NCBI RefSeq assembly: GCF_002998435.1
Contig: NZ_CP027231.1
Span: 2,335,001 to 2,399,000 of the forward strand
Length of the DNA stretch: 64,000 nucleotides
DNA from: Bacteroides zoogleoformans
GTDB lineage: Bacteria; Bacteroidota; Bacteroidia; Bacteroidales; Bacteroidaceae
Direction of reading: 5' to 3'
Positions 54,025 to 63,733 of this stretch are shown in pieces; positions within the stretch are counted from its first letter, which is position 1; each line of letters opens with the position of its first letter. The notes under the pieces were generated by a model. The model was given only the letters and a program-made list of their open reading frames with translations. It was not told where the DNA came from and made no database searches. The translations under genes were made by a program, and so were the position numbers.

Positions 54025-57000
54025 TTAAAAAGTAAGGTTCAATCCTACTGAGTAGGTACTTAAAGCGGAGTAAACAAAACCGGTACTTCCTGCGAAACTC
54101 TGACGAGGATCTAATCCCTTACGCTTGGATTTCAGCCAGATATTGTCACCGGTCAAATAGAAACGTAGTTTCTCTATACCGTATTTCTTTAAAATGGACG
54201 TTGGGAGAGCATATCCCAATGTTACATTACGCAGGCTGAAATAAGAAGCTTTTGTCAGGAAGAAGTCTCCTTCTATCTTATAGTTACGGTCTCCAAACAT
54301 TAATGAAGGAATATTGGTATTTGTATTGGTAGAAGTCCAACGGTTAAGCATATCTTTGTGGAAGTTCTGTCCATTATCTCCCGCATTCATCAATGAAGAA
54401 TAAAAACTATCCATTACATAACCGCCCAATTGGAATGCCGTTTGAATGGAAAGATCAAAGCCGTAAGCCTCAAATGTCGTAGATAATCCTCCTGTAAGGT
54501 CGGGTATCGCCGATTTTCCGGTTTGACGCAAAGTTGCATCCGAAGATTTGTTTACTATTTCTATTGATTCGACGCCTGCGTCGTTCTTTACATATTTATT
54601 ATATTGAGGTTTACCATTTTCCGGATTCACTCCTACGTATTCGTATGTATACCAATCATAGAGCGTTCCTCCCAATTTTCTCCAATAAGAGCCGGCCTGA
54701 TATCCATCAGGAAATTCATCGGTGGGTTTGGAGTCAGGCAATTTGGTCAACTCATTTTTATAATGAGTGGCATTAAACGCAACATTCCATTTGAAATTGT
54801 TCTTTTTCAAGATATCTGCCGTGATTTCAAGTTCGACACCGGTATTCTTCATATTCATTTCGTTGCGATAGATAAAGGTGGGACTACCTTCGGAAGCCGC
54901 CAATGGACTGGCATAGAGCATGTCTTTGGTTTCTTTGATGAAGAAGTCGGCGTTCACATTGATACGTTCAAATAATCCCAATTCGAAGCCAATGTTGAAG
55001 TTGCTGCTCTTCTCCCACGTCAAGTCCTTGTTTCCGCGGAATGTTTTAGTGAAAGCGGCTTTTCCACCCACGCGGTTCACTGTATAAAGGTCGGAGTAGG
55101 CTTTCCAGATAGTGTAGCCATCAGAGTCTAACACGTTGTCGTTTCCTTGTGTTCCGAAGCTGGCTTTCAATTTCAATGAATTGATGGCCTCTACATCCTT
55201 TAAAAACGTCTCTTCCTTAATTCTCCAGGAACCACCTATTGCCCAAAAACTGCCCCAGCGATTATCCTTGTGAAACTTGGACGAGCCGTCACGGCGATAA
55301 CTGGCTGTAAAATAATATTTGTCGGCATAGTTGTATTCTCCTTTCAGGAAATATCCTTCCAAAGCATATTCTGCCGTGTAAGAAGTAAGGTCTTGATACT
55401 GGGCTGCATTGCTAAACTCTGGATTATTATAATCAGAGTATCTGGTCATGTGTCCACGCATATACTCATATTTGTCATTCTTGGTTTCATGTCCCAGCAA
55501 AGCACTTACATTATGCTTTCCGAACGAATGTTGCCAGTTGAGTAACTGATTTATATTCAAAGCCGCACGGCGAGTGCTGTATTTGTAGCCACGCCCTCCT
55601 ACATTAGCGGCGTCTCCCCCAATCGGAGTTGCAAAGTTCGTTTGCCTCATGTCGAACACGTCGAATGCCACGTTTGTCGTAAACTTGAAGTCTTTCAAGA
55701 AAGTAGCTTCTAAATATCCGCGTGAGCTCAAGTTATCGTACATTGTTTTGAAAAGATTCTCTTTCGCTACGGCATAAGGATTTTGTTCGGAAGCATATGG
55801 ACGCCCATATTCCGTACCGAAATCATACTTCACTTTCCCTTTCTCGTCATACTGCAATTTTCCATCCGCATCATACAGATAGATGGGGTAAATTGGAGCG
55901 ATGTTCTGCGCAAACATGAAGATATTGGAATATTGAGTTCCAGTACTTGACGCAAACCTTTTCATGATAGTATTTGCATAAGCAATGTTTCCGCCTACTT
56001 TTACAAACTTACCGATTTTCTGATCCACCTTTACGCGAGTACTGATACGGTCGAAACCCGAACCTACCATATAACCCTCGTCAGACAAATAGCCTAAAGA
56101 GGCATATGCCTGCGTGCTCTCGGTTCCACCTGAAATATTGATATTGTATTCCTGACGAGTACCATTGTCAAAAGGATCTTTCCGCCAATTATCCGCCCAT
56201 TTGAGTTCTTTGGCTGCTGCATTCAATTTTCCGGTAGCCGGGTCAATCAATGCATTATCGGCAACATTCTTAAAGATGTTATACTTCAAATTCTCTTTGA
56301 TTAAATTTTCTGCCGCATATTTGGGTGCTTCTGACCCTTTTTCCGCAACCAAGCTGTTGCGGTAGGCTTCATACATTGTCTCGTAATATTGACCGGGAGA
56401 CGTAATGATGTTGTAATCCGGTATACCACGTGTATTGAATCCATATCGGGCCTCGAAGTCGATCTTTGTCTTGCCGGACTTACTTCCTTTTGTAGTTATA
56501 ATAATCACACCATTAGAGCCGCGTGCACCGTACATGGAATTGGCAGCGGCATCTTTCAATACAGTCAATGACTCTATATCCTGTGAAGAAATGGAGTTCA
56601 GCGAACCTTCATAAGGTACGCCGTCTACCACAATCAATGGAGACTGGCTGCTGGAGATTGAACCCAAACCACGAATAATGATGCTGGCAGAAGAACCGGG
56701 AGTACCACTTGAGGAAACTGTCTGCACACCGGCAATAGATCCTTCCAGCGATTTCGAGATGTCGGAAACCTGCATCTTCTGGATTTTCTCGCCTCTCATC
56801 GTTGCGGCCGCTCCTGTAAACGATGACTTCTTCGCCGTGCCATAAGCCACAACCATCACCTCGTCCAATAATTCGGATTCCGGCTTCATCACCACTCTCA
56901 CATTCGGCTTTATCGCCACCTCCTGTGTCTGCATGCCAATGAATGAAATCTGCAAAGTTTTCGCGGAACTTGGTACGTTTGGTAATGTAAAATCACCATC

Positions 57001-57171
57001 CACACCGGTAATGGTACCGATTTGCGTACCTTTCACCAATACAGAGGCTCCAATAACCGGCTGCCCGTCTTCTTCAGAAACTACAACACCTGTAACTTTC
57101 TGGGTTTGGGCAGTTACCAAGCCTATCCCTACAAAAAGACAGGCCAATAACAGCATTAATTTTCTTTTCAT
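54025..57171 (-). CDS. SusC-like TonB-dependent receptor, expressed orientation (operon 1)
   Basis: A full-length 1048-residue outer-membrane transporter. Signal peptide (residues 1-22, LLLACLFVGIGLVTAQ), a carboxypeptidase-regulatory-like domain (about 25-100), TonB-box-like VMVVAYGTAKK, plug (RGLGSISSSQSPLIVVDGVPY) and barrel ending STYSVGLNLTF. Residues 68-93 are encoded by the inverted repeat shared with the silent susC. The promoter lies within the invertible segment, so this gene is on in this configuration. Its substrate is unknown; no carbohydrate enzyme is adjacent. Confidence 0.95.
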   Translation of the reverse strand: MKRKLMLLLACLFVGIGLVTAQTQKVTGVVVSEEDGQPVIGASVLVKGTQIGTITGVDGDFTLPNVPSSAKTLQISFIGMQTQEVAIKPNVRVVMKPESELLDEVMVVAYGTAKKSSFTGAAATMRGEKIQKMQVSDISKSLEGSIAGVQTVSSSGTPGSSASIIIRGLGSISSSQSPLIVVDGVPYEGSLNSISSQDIESLTVLKDAAANSMYGARGSNGVIIITTKGSKSGKTKIDFEARYGFNTRGIPDYNIITSPGQYYETMYEAYRNSLVAEKGSEAPKYAAENLIKENLKYNIFKNVADNALIDPATGKLNAAAKELKWADNWRKDPFDNGTRQEYNINISGGTESTQAYASLGYLSDEGYMVGSGFDRISTRVKVDQKIGKFVKVGGNIAYANTIMKRFASSTGTQYSNIFMFAQNIAPIYPIYLYDADGKLQYDEKGKVKYDFGTEYGRPYASEQNPYAVAKENLFKTMYDNLSSRGYLEATFLKDFKFTTNVAFDVFDMRQTNFATPIGGDAANVGGRGYKYSTRRAALNINQLLNWQHSFGKHNVSALLGHETKNDKYEYMRGHMTRYSDYNNPEFSNAAQYQDLTSYTAEYALEGYFLKGEYNYADKYYFTASYRRDGSSKFHKDNRWGSFWAIGGSWRIKEETFLKDVEAINSLKLKASFGTQGNDNVLDSDGYTIWKAYSDLYTVNRVGGKAAFTKTFRGNKDLTWEKSSNFNIGFELGLFERINVNADFFIKETKDMLYASPLAASEGSPTFIYRNEMNMKNTGVELEITADILKKNNFKWNVAFNATHYKNELTKLPDSKPTDEFPDGYQAGSYWRKLGGTLYDWYTYEYVGVNPENGKPQYNKYVKNDAGVESIEIVNKSSDATLRQTGKSAIPDLTGGLSTTFEAYGFDLSIQTAFQLGGYVMDSFYSSLMNAGDNGQNFHKDMLNRWTSTNTNTNIPSLMFGDRNYKIEGDFFLTKASYFSLRNVTLGYALPTSILKKYGIEKLRFYLTGDNIWLKSKRKGLDPRQSFAGSTGFVYSALSTYSVGLNLTF
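56892..56970 (-). repeat. 79-bp inverted repeat IR-L (inside susC operon 1)
   Basis: It matches 59072-59150 in opposite orientation at 75 of 79 positions. It encodes the stretch from SSAKTLQ to KPNVRV in the same reading frame as the other copy; the four differences are all at third codon positions. The longest uninterrupted match includes ACTTTGCAGATTTCATTCAT. It is a probable recombination site. Confidence 0.92.
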
Positions 57172-57227
57172 AAATTCTCTCTTAAAGTTTAACTTTTCAT
57201 TAAATGTTTCTATACTCTAACAAAATG

Positions 57228-57258
57228 CAAATATATTAATAAAACTGAAACAAACAAC
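57228..57258 (-). promoter_or_regulatory. switchable susC promoter
   Basis: On the minus strand the -7 box is TATATTTG (57228-57235). A GTTG (57255-57258) lies 19 bp upstream, near the -33 position, in an A/T-rich region. It is inside the invertible segment, 57 bp from the susC1 start, so inversion would redirect it. Confidence 0.6.
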
Positions 57259-57686
57259 TATTTTATTGAAAAAACCTTGCAACCCTGTCTTTTTGTTAAT
57301 CCGATATGCCTTTTTATGCTTTTAAGCATACTTTTTGCCTTTAAAAAATCCAAAAACAGGAATACTGCCTATCATAATGCATCTCTCCGTTTGGCGCAAG
57401 ACTCCATTTTATATACACTTTTTATAAAAACAGGGTTAAAAAGGAGGCTGGCGGTTTGTGAAATCTGCTTCATGCACTGATAATTCGATTTCACAGTCCA
57501 AGTGATAGGAATTCCGAATAGCCGATATCTTTCCCATAAATACCCTAAAGTTTCACCCATCCTATGTGAGGAGGATGAAACTCATAGTTTCAGCACGTCA
57601 CATAAAATAGGAAAGGAGTCCCCGATGGCACGTTTGTTGAACAAAATACCGGATAATTGCAATACAAATTCTAAAAACCTGAAGAG

Positions 57687-58901
57687 ATGAATAAGATTAC
57701 TTACCGTTTAGTGTACAACAGGAAGAAGTGCCTGAATAGGCAAGGGACGGCCTTGGTGCAAGTGGAAGCTTATCTGAAAAACAAGAAAAAGTACTTCTCT
57801 ACCGGAGTTTATCTGAAACCAGAGCAGTGGGACACCGCCAGATGTGTAGTGAAAAAGCACCCGAATGCGGATGCACTGAATCGCTGGATACAGCAGTATG
57901 CAACAGAGATAGAAAAGAAAGAACTGGATATGTGGCGGCAAGGAAAGCGCATTTCTCTGGAGTCGTTGAAAGACGGCTTGAGCGGCAACAGCGGTCCCTC
58001 GTCTTTTCTGCATTTCTTCAAACAAGAAGTAGAAAATTCCACATTGAAGAAGAGCAGCAAGAGTAACCACCTCTCTACGCTTGCACTACTGGGGGAGTTT
58101 AAAAAGGATCTCTGCTTTGCCGACCTGACTTTCGAGTTTATCACCTCGTTCGAATGCTTCCTGCGCTCCAAAGGCTACCACATCAACACGATAGCCAAGC
58201 ACATGAAACACCTGAAGCGGCAAGTCAATATAGCAATCAATAAGGATTATATGAAAATGAGGGAGTATCCTTTCAGAAAATATAAAATTAAAACCGTGGC
58301 CAACAAACACACCCACCTCACTCCGGAAGAGCTGGAGCGGCTGGAGTACCTGCCCCTTATGGGGAAAGCCGCCAAGTACAGGAAAACGCTGGATGCGTTT
58401 CTCTTTTGCTGCTATACGGGGATACGATTTTCCGATTTCATCAATCTGTCTTCGGATAACATAGTAGAAATATATCGGGAAACATGGCTGGTTTATAGAA
58501 CTGTCAAAACCGATACGGAAGTCAGGCTTCCCCTTTTTCTTCTTTTCGACGGGAAAGCGCTCGGAATATTAGATAAATACAAGGATGCCCCGGATTGTTT
58601 CTACCAGCTGAAAAACAATTCCAACGTGAACAAGGAGTTGATTATGCTTGCACGCTTGGCTAATTTAGGAAAAAGAATATCTTTTCATACTGCCCGGCAT
58701 ACCAACGCCACCTTATTAATATATAAAGGTGTAAACATCACCACGGTGCAGAAGCTACTCGGTCACAAAAGCTTGAAGACTACACAGGTTTATGCGGAGG
58801 TGATGGATATGACCATCGTACAAGACTTAAAGAAGAACTCAGTGAAGCCAAACGGAGAATCGGGTAGATTTGCCGATGACAAACAGCCTTACGAGAAATA
58901 G
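57687..58901 (+). CDS. tyrosine site-specific recombinase (probable susC invertase)
   Basis: A 404-residue phage-integrase-family enzyme. The N-terminal AP2-like arm and SAM-like core-binding domain (residues about 1-210) precede the catalytic domain with Arg247 (CYTGIRFSDF), the Lys in RTVKTD, His334-Arg337 (HTARHTN), His360 (LLGHKSLK) and nucleophile Tyr369 (QVYAEVMD). All active residues are present. It lies between the two inverted repeats and nothing else mobile is nearby, so it is the likely enzyme for the switch. Bacteroides invertases of this family act on OmpR- or SusC-type loci. Confidence 0.92.
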   Translation: MNKITYRLVYNRKKCLNRQGTALVQVEAYLKNKKKYFSTGVYLKPEQWDTARCVVKKHPNADALNRWIQQYATEIEKKELDMWRQGKRISLESLKDGLSGNSGPSSFLHFFKQEVENSTLKKSSKSNHLSTLALLGEFKKDLCFADLTFEFITSFECFLRSKGYHINTIAKHMKHLKRQVNIAINKDYMKMREYPFRKYKIKTVANKHTHLTPEELERLEYLPLMGKAAKYRKTLDAFLFCCYTGIRFSDFINLSSDNIVEIYRETWLVYRTVKTDTEVRLPLFLLFDGKALGILDKYKDAPDCFYQLKNNSNVNKELIMLARLANLGKRISFHTARHTNATLLIYKGVNITTVQKLLGHKSLKTTQVYAEVMDMTIVQDLKKNSVKPNGESGRFADDKQPYEK

Positions 58902-59053
58902 TTTCTATTTATTGATTTACAATGCATTATACCAGAAATCCGGTACCCAATCGGTAGATAAAGTGTTTTACGCATCATGCCCACAAGGAGGCGGGAAGAG
59001 GTACTGCAAGGATAGAGTTAGTTTTCTTAAGATTTTTATTGACTTGACGATCA

Positions 59054-62000
59054 ATGCATTGCGCATGGCATAGTTCCGCGAAGACTTTGCAGATTTCATT
59101 CATTGGTATGCAGACACAGGAGGTGGCTATAAAACCGAATGTGAGAGTGGCACTCAAAAGTAATGCGGAAACGTTGGACGAGGTCGTTGTAGTGGCTTAC
59201 GGTACTCAAAAGAAAGAATCGGTAGTAGGTGCTCAAGCATCTGTCAATGCCAAGCAATTGGAAAAACGTCCTATCACCAATGTGTCCAATGCCTTGGGCG
59301 GCTTAGCATCGGGTGTACAAGCTGTAACTTCTACCGGACAACCGGGCTCGGGAAGCTCGATTCTTATTCGTGGATTTGGCTCAATGAACGCTTCCTCGGC
59401 ACCTCTTTATGTAGTGGACGGTTCTATCTATAATGGTTCTCTTTCGGACCTGTCACCGCAGGATATCCAAAATGTCAGCATCTTGAAAGATGCGGCTTCC
59501 ACATCTCTCTACGGTTCGAGTGCGGGTAACGGAGTAGTGCTGATTACCACGAAAAGCGGAGCCGGAGCCAAAGACGGAAAACCCAAGTTCGATTTAACCA
59601 TAAATCAAGGATTTACCCGCAGGGGACAAGATGATTACAAAAAAGTAGGGACGATGGATTACTATCCCATCAGATGGCAACAATGGTATAATGCTTTCAA
59701 ATATGGGCGTAATCTTGATGATGCCACTGCGGGTTCGAATGCTGCTTACTATGTTTGGAATGACTTGAAGTATAACCCTTATGCCGGTATTACTTCCGTT
59801 TATGAAGAGAATCCTACAACCGGAGATTTGACTGTGACAAATTCTCCTCAAACCGGAACATTTACTTTTCCTGCCATCGTCATGCCCGACGGAACCTTGA
59901 ATCCGGAAGTCAACGGATTGTTATATGGAGACGACCTTGATTGGGAAAAAGCATTGTTCCGTACCGGGTATCGCAGCGAATATACGTTGAGCGGAGGATT
60001 GAACACCGATAAAATGCAAAGTTTCATGTCCATCGGATATTTAAGTGAAGACGGTTATAGAAAGCATACCACATTCGAGCGTTTCTCCGCGCGCGCCAAT
60101 GTGTCTTACACTGTCAATAAATGGATAGGAACAGGTGCCAATGTAGCTTTCTCGCGTACGCATAATGAAGCCCCCAAGCGGGCGACTGGAGCTTATAGTT
60201 CCAACTCTTTCGCTTTTTTACGTGGAATAGCTCCCATCTATCCCATTCATGTACACAATGCTGATGGCTCATACGCGTTAGATGATAAAGGGGAAAGGAT
60301 TTATGACCATAACGCATTGCGTCCATACACCGCCAGATTCAACCCGGTGGAGGAAGGCTTATTGGATCATTCCACATTCGACAGAGATGCCATTACGAGC
60401 CGTCTGTTTGCGGAAGTGACTTTTATCCCTGATTTAAAATTACGTGGCAATTTAGCCTACGATTTGAGTCGGGCATTATCCAAAACACGCTTCAACAACA
60501 AAATGGGAGATCAGCCGGCCGGTCTCTTAATTATGGCAGACAATCGCTACTCTACAATAACATTCAACCAATTGCTCACGTATAAGAAGAGCTTTGGAAA
60601 CCACAATTTTGACCTCTTATTGGGACATGAAAGTTATTGGTTAAAAGTGCAGACCACCGGTATGGAGAAAAAAGGCATGAGTATCTTAGGAATTGACGAG
60701 ATGAACAATTTATCTACGCCGGTAAGCATGGAATCTCAGACAGACACATATACAAAAGAAGGGTATTTCACCCGTCTGAACTATGATTACGATACCCGTT
60801 ACAACTTCTCCATCTCTTATCGCCGTGACGGTACATCGCGATTGGATCCTGACCACAGATGGGGTAACTTCTGGTCAGTGGGTGCCGGTTGGAACATTGC
60901 CCGCGAATCTTTTATCGAGGCTGATTGGCTGAACACGCTGAAAGTCCGTGCTTCTATCGGGCAAACCGGTAACGATGCCATCGGGTCTTATTACGCTTAC
61001 AAAACCCTTTATGGCTTAGGTAACAATAATGGTGACAAGGCCGGCGTACGCTTTGCTCGTTTAGGTAATCGGAACCTACAGTGGGAGACACAAACCAGTT
61101 ATGACTTCGCCATCGAGTACAGACTTTTCGATAAGATTAGCGGGACGGTGGAATTCTTCAACAAAGAATCCAAAGACCTGTTGTTCTCCTATCCGCTACC
61201 TCTGTCCAGCGGAATCTCTTCCATGGAACGGAACATCGGTAAAGTGCGCAATTATGGTATTGAATTTGACATAAAAGCGAATCTGATATCACAAAACGAT
61301 TTGAAATGGGATGTCACATTAAATGGTACATGGCTGAGAAATGAAATTGTACGTCTGCCGGATGAGAACAGAGAGAAAGGCATTGAAAACGACTATACAA
61401 AGTATGAAGAAGGACGTAGCATCTACGACTTCTATCTGAACGAATGGATTGGAGTTGACCCGGAAGACGGTCTGGCAATGTATCGTTTGGACAATGTACG
61501 CTATCCTAATAATGCCGATCCTAATAAGGAAGGCTTCGTGGGAGTAGGAAAAGAAGGCGAGGCTGCCACTTGGACGAAAGACGGACGTTTTGCGAAAAAA
61601 CATTTTGCAGGCAGTGCCATTCCAAAACTTTACGGAGGTTTCGGAACCGGACTTGAATGGAAAGGATTCGATTTAGACCTCGCTTTTGCTTATCAACTGG
61701 GAGGGAAGACCTATGATGGAGCTTATCAAGGCTTGATGGGACGAAACTTGCAGGGTGGTCGTGCTATGCATGCCGATATGTACACGGCTTGGAAGAAACC
61801 GGGCGACGTGACCGATGTTCCCCGTTTGGATGCCGAAGGTGGTGGAAACTATGACGCCCTGACTTCCGATCGTTTCTTGATTTCCAGTGACGCTTTATTG
61901 CTGAAGTCTATTGCAGTTGGTTATACCTTGCCCAAGAAGTGGGCCAAAAAAGTAGGACTTGAAAGCGTACGCATCAGCGTGGCAGGCGAGAATCTCTTCC

Positions 62001-62113
62001 TATGGTCGGCCCGTCAAGGTCTGAACCCGATGATGAACTATAGCGGAGTGACAGGCGCCGCTTTCTATGAATATGCCAAAACTTTGACTTCAAGCATCAA
62101 TATTAAATTCTAA
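59054..62113 (+). CDS. SusC-like receptor, silent 5'-truncated cassette (operon 2)
   Basis: The visible frame (1019 codons) starts at a weak ATG with six filler codons (MHCAWH) and enters the inverted repeat at the seventh. It has no signal peptide, no N-terminal regulatory domain and no promoter, with a stop codon 7 bp upstream. From residue about 30 it is an intact SusC: TonB-box-like VVVAYGTQKK, plug (GFGSMNASSAPLYVVDGSIY), barrel and last strand TSSINIKF. The body has no frame damage, so it is kept functional and would become a complete 1080-residue receptor after inversion. Confidence 0.9.
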   Translation: MHCAWHSSAKTLQISFIGMQTQEVAIKPNVRVALKSNAETLDEVVVVAYGTQKKESVVGAQASVNAKQLEKRPITNVSNALGGLASGVQAVTSTGQPGSGSSILIRGFGSMNASSAPLYVVDGSIYNGSLSDLSPQDIQNVSILKDAASTSLYGSSAGNGVVLITTKSGAGAKDGKPKFDLTINQGFTRRGQDDYKKVGTMDYYPIRWQQWYNAFKYGRNLDDATAGSNAAYYVWNDLKYNPYAGITSVYEENPTTGDLTVTNSPQTGTFTFPAIVMPDGTLNPEVNGLLYGDDLDWEKALFRTGYRSEYTLSGGLNTDKMQSFMSIGYLSEDGYRKHTTFERFSARANVSYTVNKWIGTGANVAFSRTHNEAPKRATGAYSSNSFAFLRGIAPIYPIHVHNADGSYALDDKGERIYDHNALRPYTARFNPVEEGLLDHSTFDRDAITSRLFAEVTFIPDLKLRGNLAYDLSRALSKTRFNNKMGDQPAGLLIMADNRYSTITFNQLLTYKKSFGNHNFDLLLGHESYWLKVQTTGMEKKGMSILGIDEMNNLSTPVSMESQTDTYTKEGYFTRLNYDYDTRYNFSISYRRDGTSRLDPDHRWGNFWSVGAGWNIARESFIEADWLNTLKVRASIGQTGNDAIGSYYAYKTLYGLGNNNGDKAGVRFARLGNRNLQWETQTSYDFAIEYRLFDKISGTVEFFNKESKDLLFSYPLPLSSGISSMERNIGKVRNYGIEFDIKANLISQNDLKWDVTLNGTWLRNEIVRLPDENREKGIENDYTKYEEGRSIYDFYLNEWIGVDPEDGLAMYRLDNVRYPNNADPNKEGFVGVGKEGEAATWTKDGRFAKKHFAGSAIPKLYGGFGTGLEWKGFDLDLAFAYQLGGKTYDGAYQGLMGRNLQGGRAMHADMYTAWKKPGDVTDVPRLDAEGGGNYDALTSDRFLISSDALLLKSIAVGYTLPKKWAKKVGLESVRISVAGENLFLWSARQGLNPMMNYSGVTGAAFYEYAKTLTSSINIKF
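59072..59150 (+). repeat. 79-bp inverted repeat IR-R (5' end of silent susC)
   Basis: The partner of 56892-56970. Four synonymous third-position differences (for example AAA/AAG, GGC/GGT). Its start coincides with the first codon shared between the two susC genes. Confidence 0.92.
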
Positions 62114-62131
62114 TTCTAAAAAATGACTTAT

Positions 62132-63700
62132 ATGAGAAAGTTTAAAAAAATATGCGCGGCATTCTTTGTCGGACTGCTGGCTACCGGATGTGCGGGAGAC
62201 TACCTGGACAACGAGCCATCTAACTCCATAAGCCGGGATAAAGCTGTAGAAAACACAGAAGGACTGAGGTACATTCTGGAAGGGGTGCACAATATGATTT
62301 ATTCATATAATTTCAGTAATCAAGTATTCACCCTCGGCCAACCGGGTCTGAATGCTAGCTTGGACTTACTTGGAGATGACATGATCAACACTAAACCGGC
62401 CTACCACATGAGTGTTTATCGCTGGGAAGACCATACAAGTCCTGACGGAGAAATCAATCTCTATGCTTGGGACTATTTCTATACTATCATCCAGCATCTG
62501 AACGAGATTATCGGAGCGGTAGATAACGTGAAGAATGCTGCGGCAACGGAAGTGGCTACCTTGAAAGGGGAAGCTTATAGCTTGCGCGCATGGGCTTACT
62601 TCAATTTGGTTCAACTTTACGGCAAACGCTATGTAAAAGGCGAAGCCAATGACAATTTGGGAGTTATTATTCGTAAAGAAGTGTCATACGATGCTCGCCC
62701 GCGCTCTACCGTGGCTGAAGTATATAAACTTATTGATGAAGACATTAAGACCGGTCTTGAGAATTTAGAAAAGGCTCCTGACTTGGAACGCAAAAACGTG
62801 ATTCGTTATTCTACGGCATGTGGCATTGCCGCACGTATCGCCTTGGCAAAGTCGGAATGGGCAGATGCCGAGAAATATGCAGATTTGGCAATTAAGCATT
62901 CAGGCGCCACTCTACAACAAGGTGGTGCGCTTTGTGACGGCTTCTGCGATTTGAGTGCCTCCGAATGGATGTGGGGCTATTATCAAGGCAGTGACCAGGA
63001 TTTTTTCTACGCAAGCTATTTCTGTGCGTATTCTTACAACTTTAACGGGCATAATAAAGGTTTCAAACATGCGGTAAACCGTACCTTGTATGACAAGATG
63101 GGCAAAAACGATGCACGTCGCGGCTGGTGGGTATGTTTGGATCAAGGAGATAAGATTCCTAAAGATGCCAGCGCCTCTTACTTTGAGGGAGGAATGAGTA
63201 AGCCCAATTGGGAAGTTACCGGGCAACAAATCAAATATCGCGCCAAAGGAGCTGAAGATACGCATGGAGATTTGCTGATTATGCGGCTGGGAGAAATGTA
63301 CTACATCAAAGCGGAAGCACAAGCCAGACAGGGTTCCGGCAGAGAAGCCGATGCCCGTGCCACTCTATTGGAAATCATGAGTACACGCGATCCGGAATAT
63401 AAGACGGAGGCTGTGGGCGATGAACTGATGGATGAGATTTTCCGTAACAAACGAATTGATTTATGGATGGAAGGGCAACGTTTCTTTGATATGAAACGCT
63501 TGGGCATTATTCCCGATCGCTTGAATAGCGCAAATATTCAAATACACTTAAAAGGCAATGCCCAAAAGACTGCTATCACTCGTAACTCAGGTACCAATGC
63601 CAAGAAAATAGCCAAGTCTGTAGATGATAAATATTGGGAGTTTGCCATTCCGTATACGGAAATACGTGGTAATGATCAATGTGTACAAAATCCTTTATAA
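62132..63700 (+). CDS. SusD/RagB-family lipoprotein (operon 2)
   Basis: A 522-residue surface lipoprotein partner of the silent SusC. The start at 62132 gives the clean signal peptide ending LATGC (Cys20), then AGDYLDNEPSN; an in-frame ATG at 62123 is also available. SusD features are present (SLRAWAYFNLVQLYGKRYV, LLIMRLGEMYYIKAEAQARQG, and MEGQRFFDMKRLG). It starts 18 bp after susC2. It differs strongly from SusD1, so the switch would change ligand range. Confidence 0.95.
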   Translation: MRKFKKICAAFFVGLLATGCAGDYLDNEPSNSISRDKAVENTEGLRYILEGVHNMIYSYNFSNQVFTLGQPGLNASLDLLGDDMINTKPAYHMSVYRWEDHTSPDGEINLYAWDYFYTIIQHLNEIIGAVDNVKNAAATEVATLKGEAYSLRAWAYFNLVQLYGKRYVKGEANDNLGVIIRKEVSYDARPRSTVAEVYKLIDEDIKTGLENLEKAPDLERKNVIRYSTACGIAARIALAKSEWADAEKYADLAIKHSGATLQQGGALCDGFCDLSASEWMWGYYQGSDQDFFYASYFCAYSYNFNGHNKGFKHAVNRTLYDKMGKNDARRGWWVCLDQGDKIPKDASASYFEGGMSKPNWEVTGQQIKYRAKGAEDTHGDLLIMRLGEMYYIKAEAQARQGSGREADARATLLEIMSTRDPEYKTEAVGDELMDEIFRNKRIDLWMEGQRFFDMKRLGIIPDRLNSANIQIHLKGNAQKTAITRNSGTNAKKIAKSVDDKYWEFAIPYTEIRGNDQCVQNPL

Positions 63701-63733
63701 AGGTATGTCATAAGATTATCGTAAATCATTAAT

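Larger units (their letters stand above)
56892..59150. other. invertible 2.26-kb segment (susC switch)
   Basis: This segment is bounded by the two 79-bp inverted repeats and carries the susC1 5' end with signal peptide and promoter, and the tyrosine recombinase. Inversion would attach residues 1-67 of SusC1 to SusC2 in frame (67 + 1013 = 1080 residues) and leave SusC1 without promoter and signal peptide. Known precedent: recombinase-driven SusC/SusD inversions in B. fragilis. That this segment actually inverts is inferred. Confidence 0.85.

Noticed and set aside
57277..57690. Small open frames between susC1 and the recombinase
   Set aside because: No start context or similarity; AT-rich intergenic DNA.
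57687..58901. Integrase of a prophage or conjugative element
   Set aside because: No tail, capsid, relaxase or tra genes nearby and no tRNA attachment site; the inverted repeats within susC fit a DNA invertase better.
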